A stretch of 13,032 nt of DNA from JACPIL01 sp964362365 (GCA_964362365.1 CAYIEF010000030.1:1-13032), one strand, 5' to 3'; numbered from the stretch's first letter, positions 6,486 through 12,161 are shown. Translations and numbers: made by a program. Notes: a model not told the origin generated them from the letters alone.

Positions 6486-7523
6486 ATGAAACTCAAGCAG
6501 TTCCAATCCCACTTGCAAAAAGAAGGAATCGATTTAGCCTTTCTCATCCATCCCGATCCAAACATAATCTACTTTACCCAGATGAAGCCTTCTTTTGCCC
6601 TATTATTAATCACCCCTTCCTCTGCCGAGCTATATCTTTCCAAACTGGATCTTCCGCCGAAAGTGAAAGGAATTTCCGTCACTTTCCTGCAGAAAGATTG
6701 GGAAAAGAAGTTAGCTAATTTAAAAATAAAAAAAATAGGCATCTGTAAATCTGCGCTTTCCCTGCAATATGCAGAAAAGTTAAAGAAAATCTATCCTCAT
6801 GCAAAATTAGTTGACATCTCTTCAACCCTCAACCAATTACGATCACAAAAAACTCAAGAAGAGATACAAAAAATCAGCAAAGCCTGTTCAATAACTTCTC
6901 AAGCATTCAATGCCCTAACTAGCCAATTCTCTTTGAAAAAGTGCAAAACAGAACGGGATGTCGCTTTTTTCCTGGAAAAATTCATCCGTGAATCTGACGC
7001 AGAATTAGCTTTCCCTACTATTGTCGCGTCTGGAAAAAACAGCGCCACGCCACATCACGTCACTTCTTCAGCAAAACTTCAAAAGGGATTGTTACAATTA
7101 GATTTTGGCGCTTGCTACAAAAATTATTGTTCAGACATGTCCAGAGTTTTATATTTAGGCAAACCAAGCAAGAAGGAAAATGAACATTACGAATTATTAC
7201 ATAACGCTCAAGTAAAACCTATTAGGGAGGTTGCAAAAAACAAACCTTTTACTGAGCTGGATAAAATTTCCCGCAAACATCTGGGAAAATATTCATCACA
7301 TTTTATCCATTCTCTTGGTCATGGAGTAGGCGTGGAGATCCATGAAGCACCTACTTTTTCTGCAGAAGCCAAACAGACTATCAAAGAAAATCATGTTTTT
7401 ACCATAGAGCCTGGCATTTACTTTCCGGGAAAGTATGGGATAAGGATAGAAGATACTCTTTTATTTAATGGAAAGGCTAAAATCCTGACTACTTCTCCTA
7501 AAGAATTAGTTATGCTAAAATAA
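6486..7523 (+). CDS. pepQ: M24 metallopeptidase, Xaa-Pro dipeptidase/aminopeptidase
   Basis: A 345-aa pita-bread-fold metallopeptidase that removes residues next to proline during peptide turnover. Residues 1-120 are the N-terminal creatinase-type domain (KEGIDLAFLIHPDPNIIYFT). The catalytic domain has all five metal ligands: D206 (LQLDFG), D217 (CSDMSR), H279 (SLGHGVG), E308 (TIEPGIY) and E322 (RIEDT). The substrate histidine is in PHHVTS (190-191). The size fits archaeal PepQ/Xaa-Pro peptidases, and methionine aminopeptidase is excluded by the N-terminal domain. GGAG lies 8 nt before the ATG and no TATA is clear, so it is probably co-transcribed with the MNT cassette in front. Confidence 0.93.
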   Translation: MKLKQFQSHLQKEGIDLAFLIHPDPNIIYFTQMKPSFALLLITPSSAELYLSKLDLPPKVKGISVTFLQKDWEKKLANLKIKKIGICKSALSLQYAEKLKKIYPHAKLVDISSTLNQLRSQKTQEEIQKISKACSITSQAFNALTSQFSLKKCKTERDVAFFLEKFIRESDAELAFPTIVASGKNSATPHHVTSSAKLQKGLLQLDFGACYKNYCSDMSRVLYLGKPSKKENEHYELLHNAQVKPIREVAKNKPFTELDKISRKHLGKYSSHFIHSLGHGVGVEIHEAPTFSAEAKQTIKENHVFTIEPGIYFPGKYGIRIEDTLLFNGKAKILTTSPKELVMLK

Positions 7524-7542
7524 ACTCTTTTTACACCACAAA

Positions 7543-7604
7543 CCTTTTAAAACCGCAGAAAGAATAGCTTGAATCAAGTGATATCGACAGAAACCTTTAT
7601 AAAT
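7543..7604 (+). promoter_or_regulatory. TATA-like elements upstream of tRNA-Pro
   Basis: There are two candidates: CCTTTTAAAA near 7542-7551 and CTTTATAAAT at 7595-7604. The second is the better match but sits only about 9 nt before the tRNA 5' end, too close for normal spacing. The first would give a 5' leader of roughly 40 nt to be removed by RNase P. Which is used cannot be decided by reading. Confidence 0.3.
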
Positions 7605-7633
7605 AAAACCATGGGGCTGTAGTGTAGCCTGGT

Positions 7634-7661
7634 AAAGTTAAACCAGTGTTACTTTGGGTTA
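7634..7661 (+). other. D-loop insertion in tRNA-Pro, possible non-canonical intron
   Basis: Between the conserved GG-T of the D-loop (7631-7633) and A21 (7664) lie 30 nt where 0-3 are normal. Ending the insert at 7661 leaves GGTCTATCAC, a common archaeal D-arm ending. Ends at 7661 to 7663 are all possible. Internal pairings exist (AACC 7641-7644 with GGTT 7657-7660; AGT 7636-7638 with ACT 7661-7663), but I could not draw a strict bulge-helix-bulge, so splicing is unproven. Confidence 0.6.
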
Positions 7662-7680
7662 CTATCACTAATGGTTTGGG

Positions 7681-7712
7681 TGAGCTTCGGCTATGACCGG
7701 AAATACAAAAAA
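7681..7712 (+). other. Canonical anticodon-loop intron (position 37/38) of tRNA-Pro
   Basis: The 32-nt intron sits between G37 (7680) and A38 (7713), the standard archaeal site. It contains a small hairpin (TTCGG 7686-7690 against CCGGA 7697-7701, one G-U pair). TTTG of the anticodon loop can pair with CAAA at 7706-7709. This resembles the bulge-helix-bulge cut by the splicing endonuclease, though the second bulge would be four A rather than three. Confidence 0.75.
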
Positions 7713-7765
7713 ACCATTGAACCCCGGTTCGAATCCGGGCAGCCCCACCTTACTATCAATCCAAC

Positions 7766-7963
7766 ATGACAACCACAAAAAGATTCGGAGCACGGTACGG
7801 GCCAAGTTTAAAAAAGAAATTTGCCATCGCTGAAGTTCAGCAACGAGCCAAACACAAGTGCCCTTCCTGCAATAAGACCAGCGTTAAACGCGTAGCTTTA
7901 GGAATCTGGCGGTGTCAAAAATGCAATGTCAAATTTGCCGGCAAAGCATATACAACTAATTAA
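7766..7963 (+). CDS. rpl37ae: Ribosomal protein eL43 (L37Ae)
   Basis: A 65-aa zinc-ribbon protein of the large ribosomal subunit. The N-terminus TTTKRFGARYGPSLKKK is typical of the family. Two zinc knuckles, CPSC (33-36) and CQKC (50-53), surround KRVALGIWRC. It is shorter than eukaryotic homologues (about 90 aa) because the C-terminal tail is reduced, which is normal for archaea. It heads a tight run with rpoP 8 nt downstream, followed by prefoldin beta and UPF0147. Confidence 0.93.
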   Translation: MTTTKRFGARYGPSLKKKFAIAEVQQRAKHKCPSCNKTSVKRVALGIWRCQKCNVKFAGKAYTTN

Positions 7964-7971
7964 GGTGCAAC

Positions 7972-8106
7972 ATGTATTACATCTGTTTTGATTGCGGAAA
8001 AAAAGTGGAAGACGAATACACTAGAGTAAAGATCCGCTGTCCTTACTGCGGTGGGAAAGTTCTTTACAAAGACCGCCGCACTATAGTCAAAGTCAAAGCA
8101 CGATAA
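7972..8106 (+). CDS. rpoP: RNA polymerase subunit P (Rpo12, RPB12-like)
   Basis: A 44-aa subunit of archaeal RNA polymerase that helps join the assembly platform (Rpo3/Rpo10) to the large subunits. The single zinc site is C5-x2-C8 (ICFDCG) and C23-x2-C26 (RCPYCG), followed by the basic KDRRTIVKVKAR tail that ends every member of this family. The start is fixed by the conserved MYYICFDCG beginning and by an AAGGTG SD that overlaps the eL43 stop, 8 nt upstream. The order eL43-rpoP is conserved across many archaea. Confidence 0.95.
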   Translation: MYYICFDCGKKVEDEYTRVKIRCPYCGGKVLYKDRRTIVKVKAR

Positions 8107-8153
8107 TTGCACCATATTTTTACTGTTTCGTTTCCTGAATTACGGAGCTCACC

Positions 8154-8471
8154 ATGAACCAATCCAAAATCGCTCAGCTGCAATTGCTTCAGCAGAATAT
8201 GCAAAATCTTCTTCTTCAAAAACAACAGCTTCAGAACAATCTGCTTGAGCTCGAATCTGCTCTCCAAGAAATAAAGAGCTCTGAAAAATGTTATAAAATA
8301 GTGGGCCATATCATGGTCGCTTCCTTTCGGGATACACTTTCCAAAGAATTAACGGAAAAGAAAGAAATGAACAATCTCCGGCTCAAAAATTATCTTTCCC
8401 AAGAAGAAAAACTTAAAAAAAGCATTGAAGATACTCAGAAAGAACTTATGCAGGATCTGAAAAATGGATGA
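8154..8471 (+). CDS. pfdB: Prefoldin beta subunit
   Basis: A 105-aa coiled-coil protein: a long Q/L-rich N-terminal helix (residues 2-40), a central beta-hairpin region (CYKIVGHIMVAS, 46-57), and a long C-terminal helix (60-103). Prefoldin is a jellyfish-shaped hexamer of two alpha and four beta subunits that captures unfolded proteins and passes them to the thermosome. The hairpin KIVGHIMV corresponds to the conserved YKLVGNVLV of beta subunits. GGAG at 8143-8146 is the likely SD. It follows rpoP by 47 nt and overlaps the next gene by 8 nt. Confidence 0.9.
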   Translation: MNQSKIAQLQLLQQNMQNLLLQKQQLQNNLLELESALQEIKSSEKCYKIVGHIMVASFRDTLSKELTEKKEMNNLRLKNYLSQEEKLKKSIEDTQKELMQDLKNG

Positions 8472-8703
8472 AAATTTACAGGAAGTGGTTGCCCGCTTGG
8501 AAGAATTGCGGGAAGAGTTTGACTCTAACAAGAAATTAAAAGAGAAAATTAATACCATTATCCATATCTTGCAGCAAGATGCAGAATTGACCATCGAAAA
8601 AGCCCTTTCTGAACTGGAAGAATTAAACTCCTTAAACCTTCCTTCGTATCATAGGACTCAATTATGGGACGTAGTTAGTTTGTTGGAAAGCTTGAAGAAT
8701 TGA
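8464..8703 (+). CDS. UPF0147 family protein
   Basis: A 79-aa all-helical protein. The C-terminal LPSYHRTQLWDVVSLLESL matches the hallmark of the archaeal UPF0147 family (MP.HTRTQIW.IVS.LE). The N-terminal helices (LQEVVARLEELREEF, KKLKEKINTIIHILQQD) also fit. The family's function is not established. It overlaps the end of the prefoldin beta gene by 8 nt, so it is coupled to it and is the last gene of the eL43-rpoP-pfdB run. Its place among core ribosome, polymerase and chaperone genes suggests a housekeeping role. Confidence 0.83.
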   Translation: MDENLQEVVARLEELREEFDSNKKLKEKINTIIHILQQDAELTIEKALSELEELNSLNLPSYHRTQLWDVVSLLESLKN

Positions 8704-8735
8704 TATTTGGAAGTATTGTTTCTCTTCTCATAAAA

Positions 8736-8744
8736 AATATAAAA
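8736..8744 (+). promoter_or_regulatory. TATA box of the CYTH gene
   Basis: AATATAAAA lies 23-31 nt before the ATG at 8767, giving a likely leaderless mRNA independent of the preceding ribosomal-protein operon. Confidence 0.5.
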
Positions 8745-8766
8745 GAATTTTACTCTGTTTGAATTT

Positions 8767-9291
8767 ATGCATTTAAACGTAGAAATAAAAGCATATTGTC
8801 ACGATGTCGAAAAGGTTAGAGAAATATTAAAGCAACAAGGTGCAGAATACAAAGGCTTAGATCACCAAGTTGATACTTATTTTAGAGTACCGCAAGGTAG
8901 ATTAAAATTACGCGAAGGAAACATCGAGAATGCTCTCATTTTTTACGAACGTAGCGATCAAGAAGGACCTAAAGATTCAACAGTCGCCCTTTATTCAAGT
9001 CAGCCCGGTTCAAACTTGAAGGCAGTGCTTATGGGTGCTTGTGGCGTATTAGTTGTCGTTGATAAGCAAAGACATATTTATTTTATTGATAATGTTAAAT
9101 TCCATGTTGATGAAGTAAGAGATCTTGGTAGTTTTTGTGAAATTGAAGCTATAGACAAGATTGGGGATATTGGACGGAACACGCTTCTAAAGCAGTGCGA
9201 ACAGTATATGGGACTTTTAGGCATTCAAAAAAGTGATTTGATTTCTTGTTCTTACAGTGATTTGTTACTACAGCAACGAAGAAGAGTTTAG
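8767..9291 (+). CDS. CYTH-domain protein (class IV adenylate cyclase / triphosphatase-like)
   Basis: A 174-aa protein with the CYTH beta-barrel order: NVEIKA at 4-9 (the ExExK start motif with Asn in place of the first Glu, a common variant in CyaB-like members), DTYFRVPQGRLKLREG at about 36-51, FYERSD near 59, a basic-hydrophobic VVVDKQRHIYFID near 97-109, and acidic DLGSFCEIEAID at about 119-130. CYTH enzymes bind a triphosphate and two metal ions in the barrel. Some make cAMP (CyaB), others cleave triphosphates. The substrate here cannot be read from sequence. The start fits the TATA spacing. It ends in a 4-nt overlap with the stop of the convergent channel gene. Confidence 0.87.
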   Translation: MHLNVEIKAYCHDVEKVREILKQQGAEYKGLDHQVDTYFRVPQGRLKLREGNIENALIFYERSDQEGPKDSTVALYSSQPGSNLKAVLMGACGVLVVVDKQRHIYFIDNVKFHVDEVRDLGSFCEIEAIDKIGDIGRNTLLKQCEQYMGLLGIQKSDLISCSYSDLLLQQRRRV

Positions 9292-9836
9292 TCTTTCTTC
9301 ACTTTAAACTTCGATTTCAAGAATAATAAGTTTGGAACATACAAAGTGTCATCATGATCAGTAATGATCTCAGTTTCCAAATAGCCTATCCTTTCCACTC
9401 TTCCGGAAATTTCCTTCACTTCTACTCTTCGCCCTACGGTTATCCGTTCATCTTTGTGTAATATGACCCAAGCTACCAAATTAGGGATCACATCTTTAAG
9501 CCCTACAATAAAAGTAAGCACTAACAGCATCAATACTGCTCCTAATACCAAGTAGACCACAATATTTCTGATTCCTAAATGGTCTAGGAAGAAAACGATA
9601 AAGAGCAGGTAAATAACATAGGAGGCAACCAAGCTGACCCATTTCTCTAAATTGTAGGTAATGCCTACTTTGCCCATGATCTGGTTTAGTTCCATCTCCT
9701 TCAACACTTTGTTCAATAACTTTTGAGCAAAAATGCCTAACCCAAAGCCTACAATGAGGATGATAACACCTTCTACGATAAGAGAAAAATATGATTCTGC
9801 AGTGCCAACGATAGTCGTAACCGTCTCGTTTACCAT
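9288..9836 (-). CDS. Minimal MscS-like mechanosensitive channel protein
   Basis: A 182-aa membrane protein with three hydrophobic helices (about 19-38, 69-86 and 91-113), the last leading into VGLKDVIPNLVAWVIL, which resembles the pore-lining helix of MscS. The following beta domain, RITVGRRVEVKEISGRVERI followed by an ...ETEIITDHDDTLYVPN strand set, is the typical MscS middle domain. The protein stops right after it, so the C-terminal alpha/beta vestibule of E. coli MscS (286 aa) is missing. The family forms heptameric tension-gated pores that release solutes on osmotic downshock. The TATA box about 26 nt upstream supports the start. Confidence 0.87.
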   Translation of the reverse strand: MVNETVTTIVGTAESYFSLIVEGVIILIVGFGLGIFAQKLLNKVLKEMELNQIMGKVGITYNLEKWVSLVASYVIYLLFIVFFLDHLGIRNIVVYLVLGAVLMLLVLTFIVGLKDVIPNLVAWVILHKDERITVGRRVEVKEISGRVERIGYLETEIITDHDDTLYVPNLLFLKSKFKVKKD

Positions 9837-9855
9837 GGCTATTAATCAGCAGATT

Positions 9856-9881
9856 GGTTTATAAACATTGCGAATAAATTA
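9856..9881. promoter_or_regulatory. Divergent TATA boxes for the channel and DRG genes
   Basis: TTTATAAAC at about 9858-9866 is about 26 nt from the channel ATG (9836, minus strand). GAATAAATTA at 9872-9881 is 20-29 nt before the DRG ATG (9901, plus strand). Both transcripts are probably leaderless. The whole regulatory gap is only 64 bp. Confidence 0.5.
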
Positions 9882-9900
9882 GCTTAGAAAAACAGTAAAA

Positions 9901-10998
9901 ATGGTCGATTACAACAAACAAATCAAAGAACTGGAAGACGAGCTGAAGAAGACAAAATACAATAAAGCTACACAAGGTCATGTTGGTATCGTCAAAGCTA
10001 AGATTGCCCAGCTGCGCGAGAAGCAAGAACAGCGCACCCAGAAAAAAACAGGAGCTTCAGAATATGGTTATTCCGTTCGAAAATCTGGAGATGGTACAGT
10101 ATTATTGTTAGGTTTTCCTTCTGCAGGTAAATCAACGCTGTTAAACAATCTTACCGGCACTCATTCTGAAGTCGCTGCCTACGCCTTCACCACGCTTACC
10201 GTTATTCCCGGAATGTTGGATTACAAGCAGGCAAAAATCCAGATATTGGACGTTCCTGGAATCGTCAGCGGCGCTGCGTCTGGAAAGGGAAGAGGTAAAG
10301 AAGTTCTTAACGTTATCCTCAACGCCGATCTCGTTTTGATGGTTGTTGATGTGACTCATCCCGAGCATTATCCAGCCATCCTGAAAGAAGTCTGGGATTC
10401 AAACATCCGTCTAAATAAGACTAGGCCGGAAGTGTTCATCAAGAAAAAAGCGTACGGGGGTATCAATATTGGAAAAACAGTACCTCTTGATTTGGATGAT
10501 GATACACTCAAGAAAATCCTGCGTGAATTTAAGATGATGAACGTTGACGTGTTGATCCGCAGTCCGGTAGATGTAGATTCTTTCATCGACGTTATCGAGG
10601 GCAACAAGAAATATGTTCCAGCCATCACCTGCCTTACTAAAGCCGACATTGTCGATACGGCGCGGCTGGATAAAGTGAAAAAAGAATTAAATGCTGACAT
10701 TTTTATCTCTGCAGAAAAAGATCTCAACATCGAACCGTTGAAAGAATTGATCTTTGAAAAGATGGATTTCATGCGCGTCTGTATGAAAGAGCCGAAGAAA
10801 GATGCGGACACAGAAAAGCCGTTGATAATCAAGCGCGGTTCTACTATCGGGGATGTCTGTAATAAATTGCATAAAGATTTTGTGAAGAAGTTTAAATTTG
10901 CACGAGTGTGGGGGAAGTCGGCTAGGCATCCAGCACAGAAGCTTGGATTAGATCATACCTTGCAGGATAAGGATGTGTTAGAGATTCATCTGCGGTGA
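9901..10998 (+). CDS. DRG-family GTPase (Obg-related) with TGS domain
   Basis: A 365-aa cytoplasmic GTPase, the normal archaeal DRG length. The order is an N-terminal helical region (1-50), then the G domain: P-loop GFPSAGKS (71-78), switch I FTTLT (97-101), DVPG (117-120), TKAD (246-249, the NKxD position) and SAE (270-272). A helical insertion (about 160-235) is typical of DRG. A C-terminal TGS domain (about 305-365) ends DKDVLEIHLR. DRG proteins bind ribosomes and are thought to aid translation. Some annotations call them Obg or GTP1. The last six codons plus stop reappear in altered form at 11707-11727, beyond the inserted MNT/HepT pair. Confidence 0.94.
   Translation: MVDYNKQIKELEDELKKTKYNKATQGHVGIVKAKIAQLREKQEQRTQKKTGASEYGYSVRKSGDGTVLLLGFPSAGKSTLLNNLTGTHSEVAAYAFTTLTVIPGMLDYKQAKIQILDVPGIVSGAASGKGRGKEVLNVILNADLVLMVVDVTHPEHYPAILKEVWDSNIRLNKTRPEVFIKKKAYGGINIGKTVPLDLDDDTLKKILREFKMMNVDVLIRSPVDVDSFIDVIEGNKKYVPAITCLTKADIVDTARLDKVKKELNADIFISAEKDLNIEPLKELIFEKMDFMRVCMKEPKKDADTEKPLIIKRGSTIGDVCNKLHKDFVKKFKFARVWGKSARHPAQKLGLDHTLQDKDVLEIHLR
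10978..10996 (+). repeat. 19-nt direct repeat, left copy (end of DRG gene)
   Basis: TTAGAGATTCATCTGCGGT, codons L360 to R365 plus the first base of the stop. It matches 11707-11725 in 18 of 19 positions, and the two copies bracket the MNT/HepT pair. Confidence 0.7.
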
Positions 10999-11000
10999 AA

Positions 11001-11016
11001 ATTAAAGAATAATTTT
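11001..11016 (+). repeat. 16-nt repeat, copy 2 (left edge of MNT cassette B)
   Basis: Identical to 6013-6028 (ATTAAAGAATAATTTT). It begins 2 nt after the DRG stop codon and runs into the TATA box of the MNT gene. Confidence 0.5.
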
Positions 11017-11025
11017 AAATAGTAT
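11014..11025 (+). promoter_or_regulatory. TATA box of MNT cassette B (TTTAAATAGTAT)
   Basis: Same 12-mer as at 6057-6068. The ATG at 11045 is 31 nt after its first base, predicting a leaderless transcript. Confidence 0.55.
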
Positions 11026-11044
11026 AATTGCCTTGCTTCTTCTT

Positions 11045-11341
11045 ATGAAAATTAAAGACAGAAGATTACACCGGATTGCTAAAGCAGTCGTCCCTATCTT
11101 GAAGAAAAACGGGGTAGTGAAAGCTGGTATTTTTGGTTCGTATGCGAGAGGAGAAGCAAAGAAACGAAGTGATGTTGATTTTCTTGTAAAAATAAAAGGA
11201 AGAAAGAGCCTATTAGACATAGCTGGCCTTCAGCTAGATTTACAAAAGGCACTTAGAAAAAAAGTAGACCTTGTCGAATATCAGGAAATTCACCCTTACC
11301 TCAAAAAACAGATCCTTAACGAGGAAATTAGAATTTTATGA
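11045..11341 (+). CDS. mntA: Minimal nucleotidyltransferase (MntA-type antitoxin, copy B)
   Basis: A 98-aa MNT protein with complete GSX10DXD (G31-S32, D43-V-D45). An upstream in-frame TTG at 11033 would add four residues. The ATG at 11045 is preferred because the paralogue at 6086 begins identically (MKIKD) and the TATA spacing fits. Residues 17-43 are identical to copy A, and KKVDLVEY recurs near 71-78. The middle, which probably contacts the toxin, differs. It overlaps the HepT-like gene by 4 nt (ATGA). In the studied MntA/HepT systems the antitoxin transfers AMP to a tyrosine near the toxin active site. The pair here has every residue needed for that. Confidence 0.9.
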   Translation: MKIKDRRLHRIAKAVVPILKKNGVVKAGIFGSYARGEAKKRSDVDFLVKIKGRKSLLDIAGLQLDLQKALRKKVDLVEYQEIHPYLKKQILNEEIRIL

Positions 11342-11688
11342 AAAAGAATGAGTTAATATTTATAGGACACATACAAGAATCTATTAAAAATATTGAAGAT
11401 TTCGTTGAAGAAATATCCAAAGAGCAGTTTTTGAAAGATAAAGAAAAACAACATGCAGTAGTACGAGCTATAGAAATTATTGGAGAAGCTACTAAAAATA
11501 TTTCTTCTACGTTTCGAAAGAGGCATTCTTCTGTTCCTTGGGCGAAAATCGCTGGAATGAGGGACAGATTAATCCATCACTATTTCGGTGTTAATCTTGA
11601 ACGTGTGTGGGAAGTAGTTAAGGTAGAAGTTCCAAAATTAAAGAAACAAATGCGGGAAATTATGGAAGCGGAGAAGAAAGAGAATTAA
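11338..11688 (+). CDS. hepT: HepT-type HEPN RNase toxin (DUF86)
   Basis: A 116-aa helical protein of the DUF86/HepT family. The catalytic RX4HXY motif is intact: R75-D-R-L-I-H80-H-Y82 within GMRDRLIHHYFG. R75 and H80 would cut RNA, and Y82 would be the AMPylation site. AVVRAIEIIGEATKNIS (40-56) is the other conserved family helix. The final helix KLKKQMREIME is the part that survives in the remnant at 6376. It is coupled to the antitoxin by ATGA. Its last 29 nt overlap the end of the convergent 149-aa gene. Confidence 0.92.
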   Translation: MKKNELIFIGHIQESIKNIEDFVEEISKEQFLKDKEKQHAVVRAIEIIGEATKNISSTFRKRHSSVPWAKIAGMRDRLIHHYFGVNLERVWEVVKVEVPKLKKQMREIMEAEKKEN

Positions 11689-12109
11689 AGAGAGAGGAGG
11701 GGTATTTTAGAGATTCATATGCGGTAAATTGTCTAAAAATTAGTTCAATTCCAGTTTTAAATCTTGATTTTTCTCCTTTGAGAGCCAAGTCAATTAGTTC
11801 TTGTAATTTATTATTTCTATAATCAAATACTGTTGGTCCAAGTTTTATTATACCTACCCAGGGGTCGCTTCTTTTTGATTCTATTTCTTTTAAGCGTGAA
11901 AGTGATCGTTCAAAACCGTAACTTAAACCATCACCATCATAAAAAGTAGTTGATTTTTCATGAATTTCGTCTTCGTTTTCTTCGTCAGCCCCAGGACCAC
12001 TTAAAAAATGTTTGAAAAAGAGAACCTTCATTTTTGGAACAAAAAGAATATCTGTTCTAGAATTGCCAAGGTGCCGATTTTCATACATCCCATAATAAAA
12101 TACTTTCAT
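11660..12109 (-). CDS. Hypothetical 149-aa protein
   Basis: I do not recognise this protein. It begins MKVFYYGMYENRHLGNSRTD and has a hydrophobic strand (KMKVLFFKHFLSG), an acidic linker (ADEENEDEIHE), a charged region (FERSLSRLKEIESKRSDPW), and IIKLGPTVFDYRNNKLQELIDLALKG. No membrane segment or catalytic motif is clear. The start is supported by a TATA-like TTATTTAAAT about 27 nt upstream (12131-12140). The last 22 or so codons run through the 11707-11725 repeat and into the end of hepT, so the natural C-terminus may have been replaced when the cassette arrived. Real gene likely, function unknown. Confidence 0.65.
   Translation of the reverse strand: MKVFYYGMYENRHLGNSRTDILFVPKMKVLFFKHFLSGPGADEENEDEIHEKSTTFYDGDGLSYGFERSLSRLKEIESKRSDPWVGIIKLGPTVFDYRNNKLQELIDLALKGEKSRFKTGIELIFRQFTAYESLKYPSSLFNSLSSPLP
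11707..11725 (+). repeat. 19-nt direct repeat, right copy
   Basis: TTAGAGATTCATATGCGGT differs from the end of the DRG gene at one base. On the plus strand it reads L-E-I-H-M-R followed by TAA, the same peptide ending as DRG (LEIHLR-stop) with one substitution. Confidence 0.7.
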
Positions 12110-12130
12110 AAGTAATGTTGGAATTAAATC

Positions 12131-12140
12131 ATTTAAATAA
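12131..12140 (-). promoter_or_regulatory. TATA box of the 149-aa gene
   Basis: TTATTTAAAT on the minus strand, centred about 27 nt before the ATG at 12109. Confidence 0.45.
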
Positions 12141-12161
12141 TTTACTGTTCTTCACTATCTC

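Larger units (their letters stand above)
7613..7747 (+). tRNA. tRNA-Pro(TGG), interrupted at two places
   Basis: The acceptor stem GGGGCTG (7613-7619) pairs perfectly with CAGCCCC (7740-7746), with discriminator A at 7747. CC then T follows, so CCA is not fully encoded. The T-arm is CCCGG-TTCGAAT-CCGGG (7723-7739). The D-stem GTG (7622-7624) pairs with CAC (7666-7668), with AGCCTGGT as loop. The anticodon stem AATGG (7670-7674) pairs with CCATT (7714-7718). The spliced loop TTTGGGA gives anticodon TGG (7677-7679) and G37, typical of proline. Removing 32 nt after position 37 and 28-30 nt from the D-loop leaves 73-75 nt, a normal tRNA. The eL43 gene starts 18 nt downstream, so the two may share a transcript. 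Confidence 0.88.

Noticed and set aside
7595..7604. CTTTATAAAT as the tRNA-Pro promoter
   Set aside because: It lies only about 9 nt before the tRNA 5' end, so the predicted start would be inside the tRNA. It may still serve in another way.
7645..7660. TTTGGGT at 7653-7659 as the true anticodon loop
   Set aside because: No flanking 5-bp stem is formed there and the D-stem would have no partner. The 7670-7718 stem is perfect.
8064..8594. Minus-strand frames of 81 codons opposite prefoldin beta and UPF0147
   Set aside because: They are antisense shadows of well-recognised coding genes, with no motif or promoter of their own.
10141..10929. Long minus-strand frames inside the DRG GTPase gene
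   Set aside because: The plus-strand frame carries all G-motifs and the TGS domain. The antisense frames are low-complexity mirror translations.
11033..11044. TTG start 12 nt upstream of the MNT copy B ATG
   Set aside because: The added residues (MLLL) are absent in the paralogue at 6086, and TATA spacing favours the ATG at 11045.
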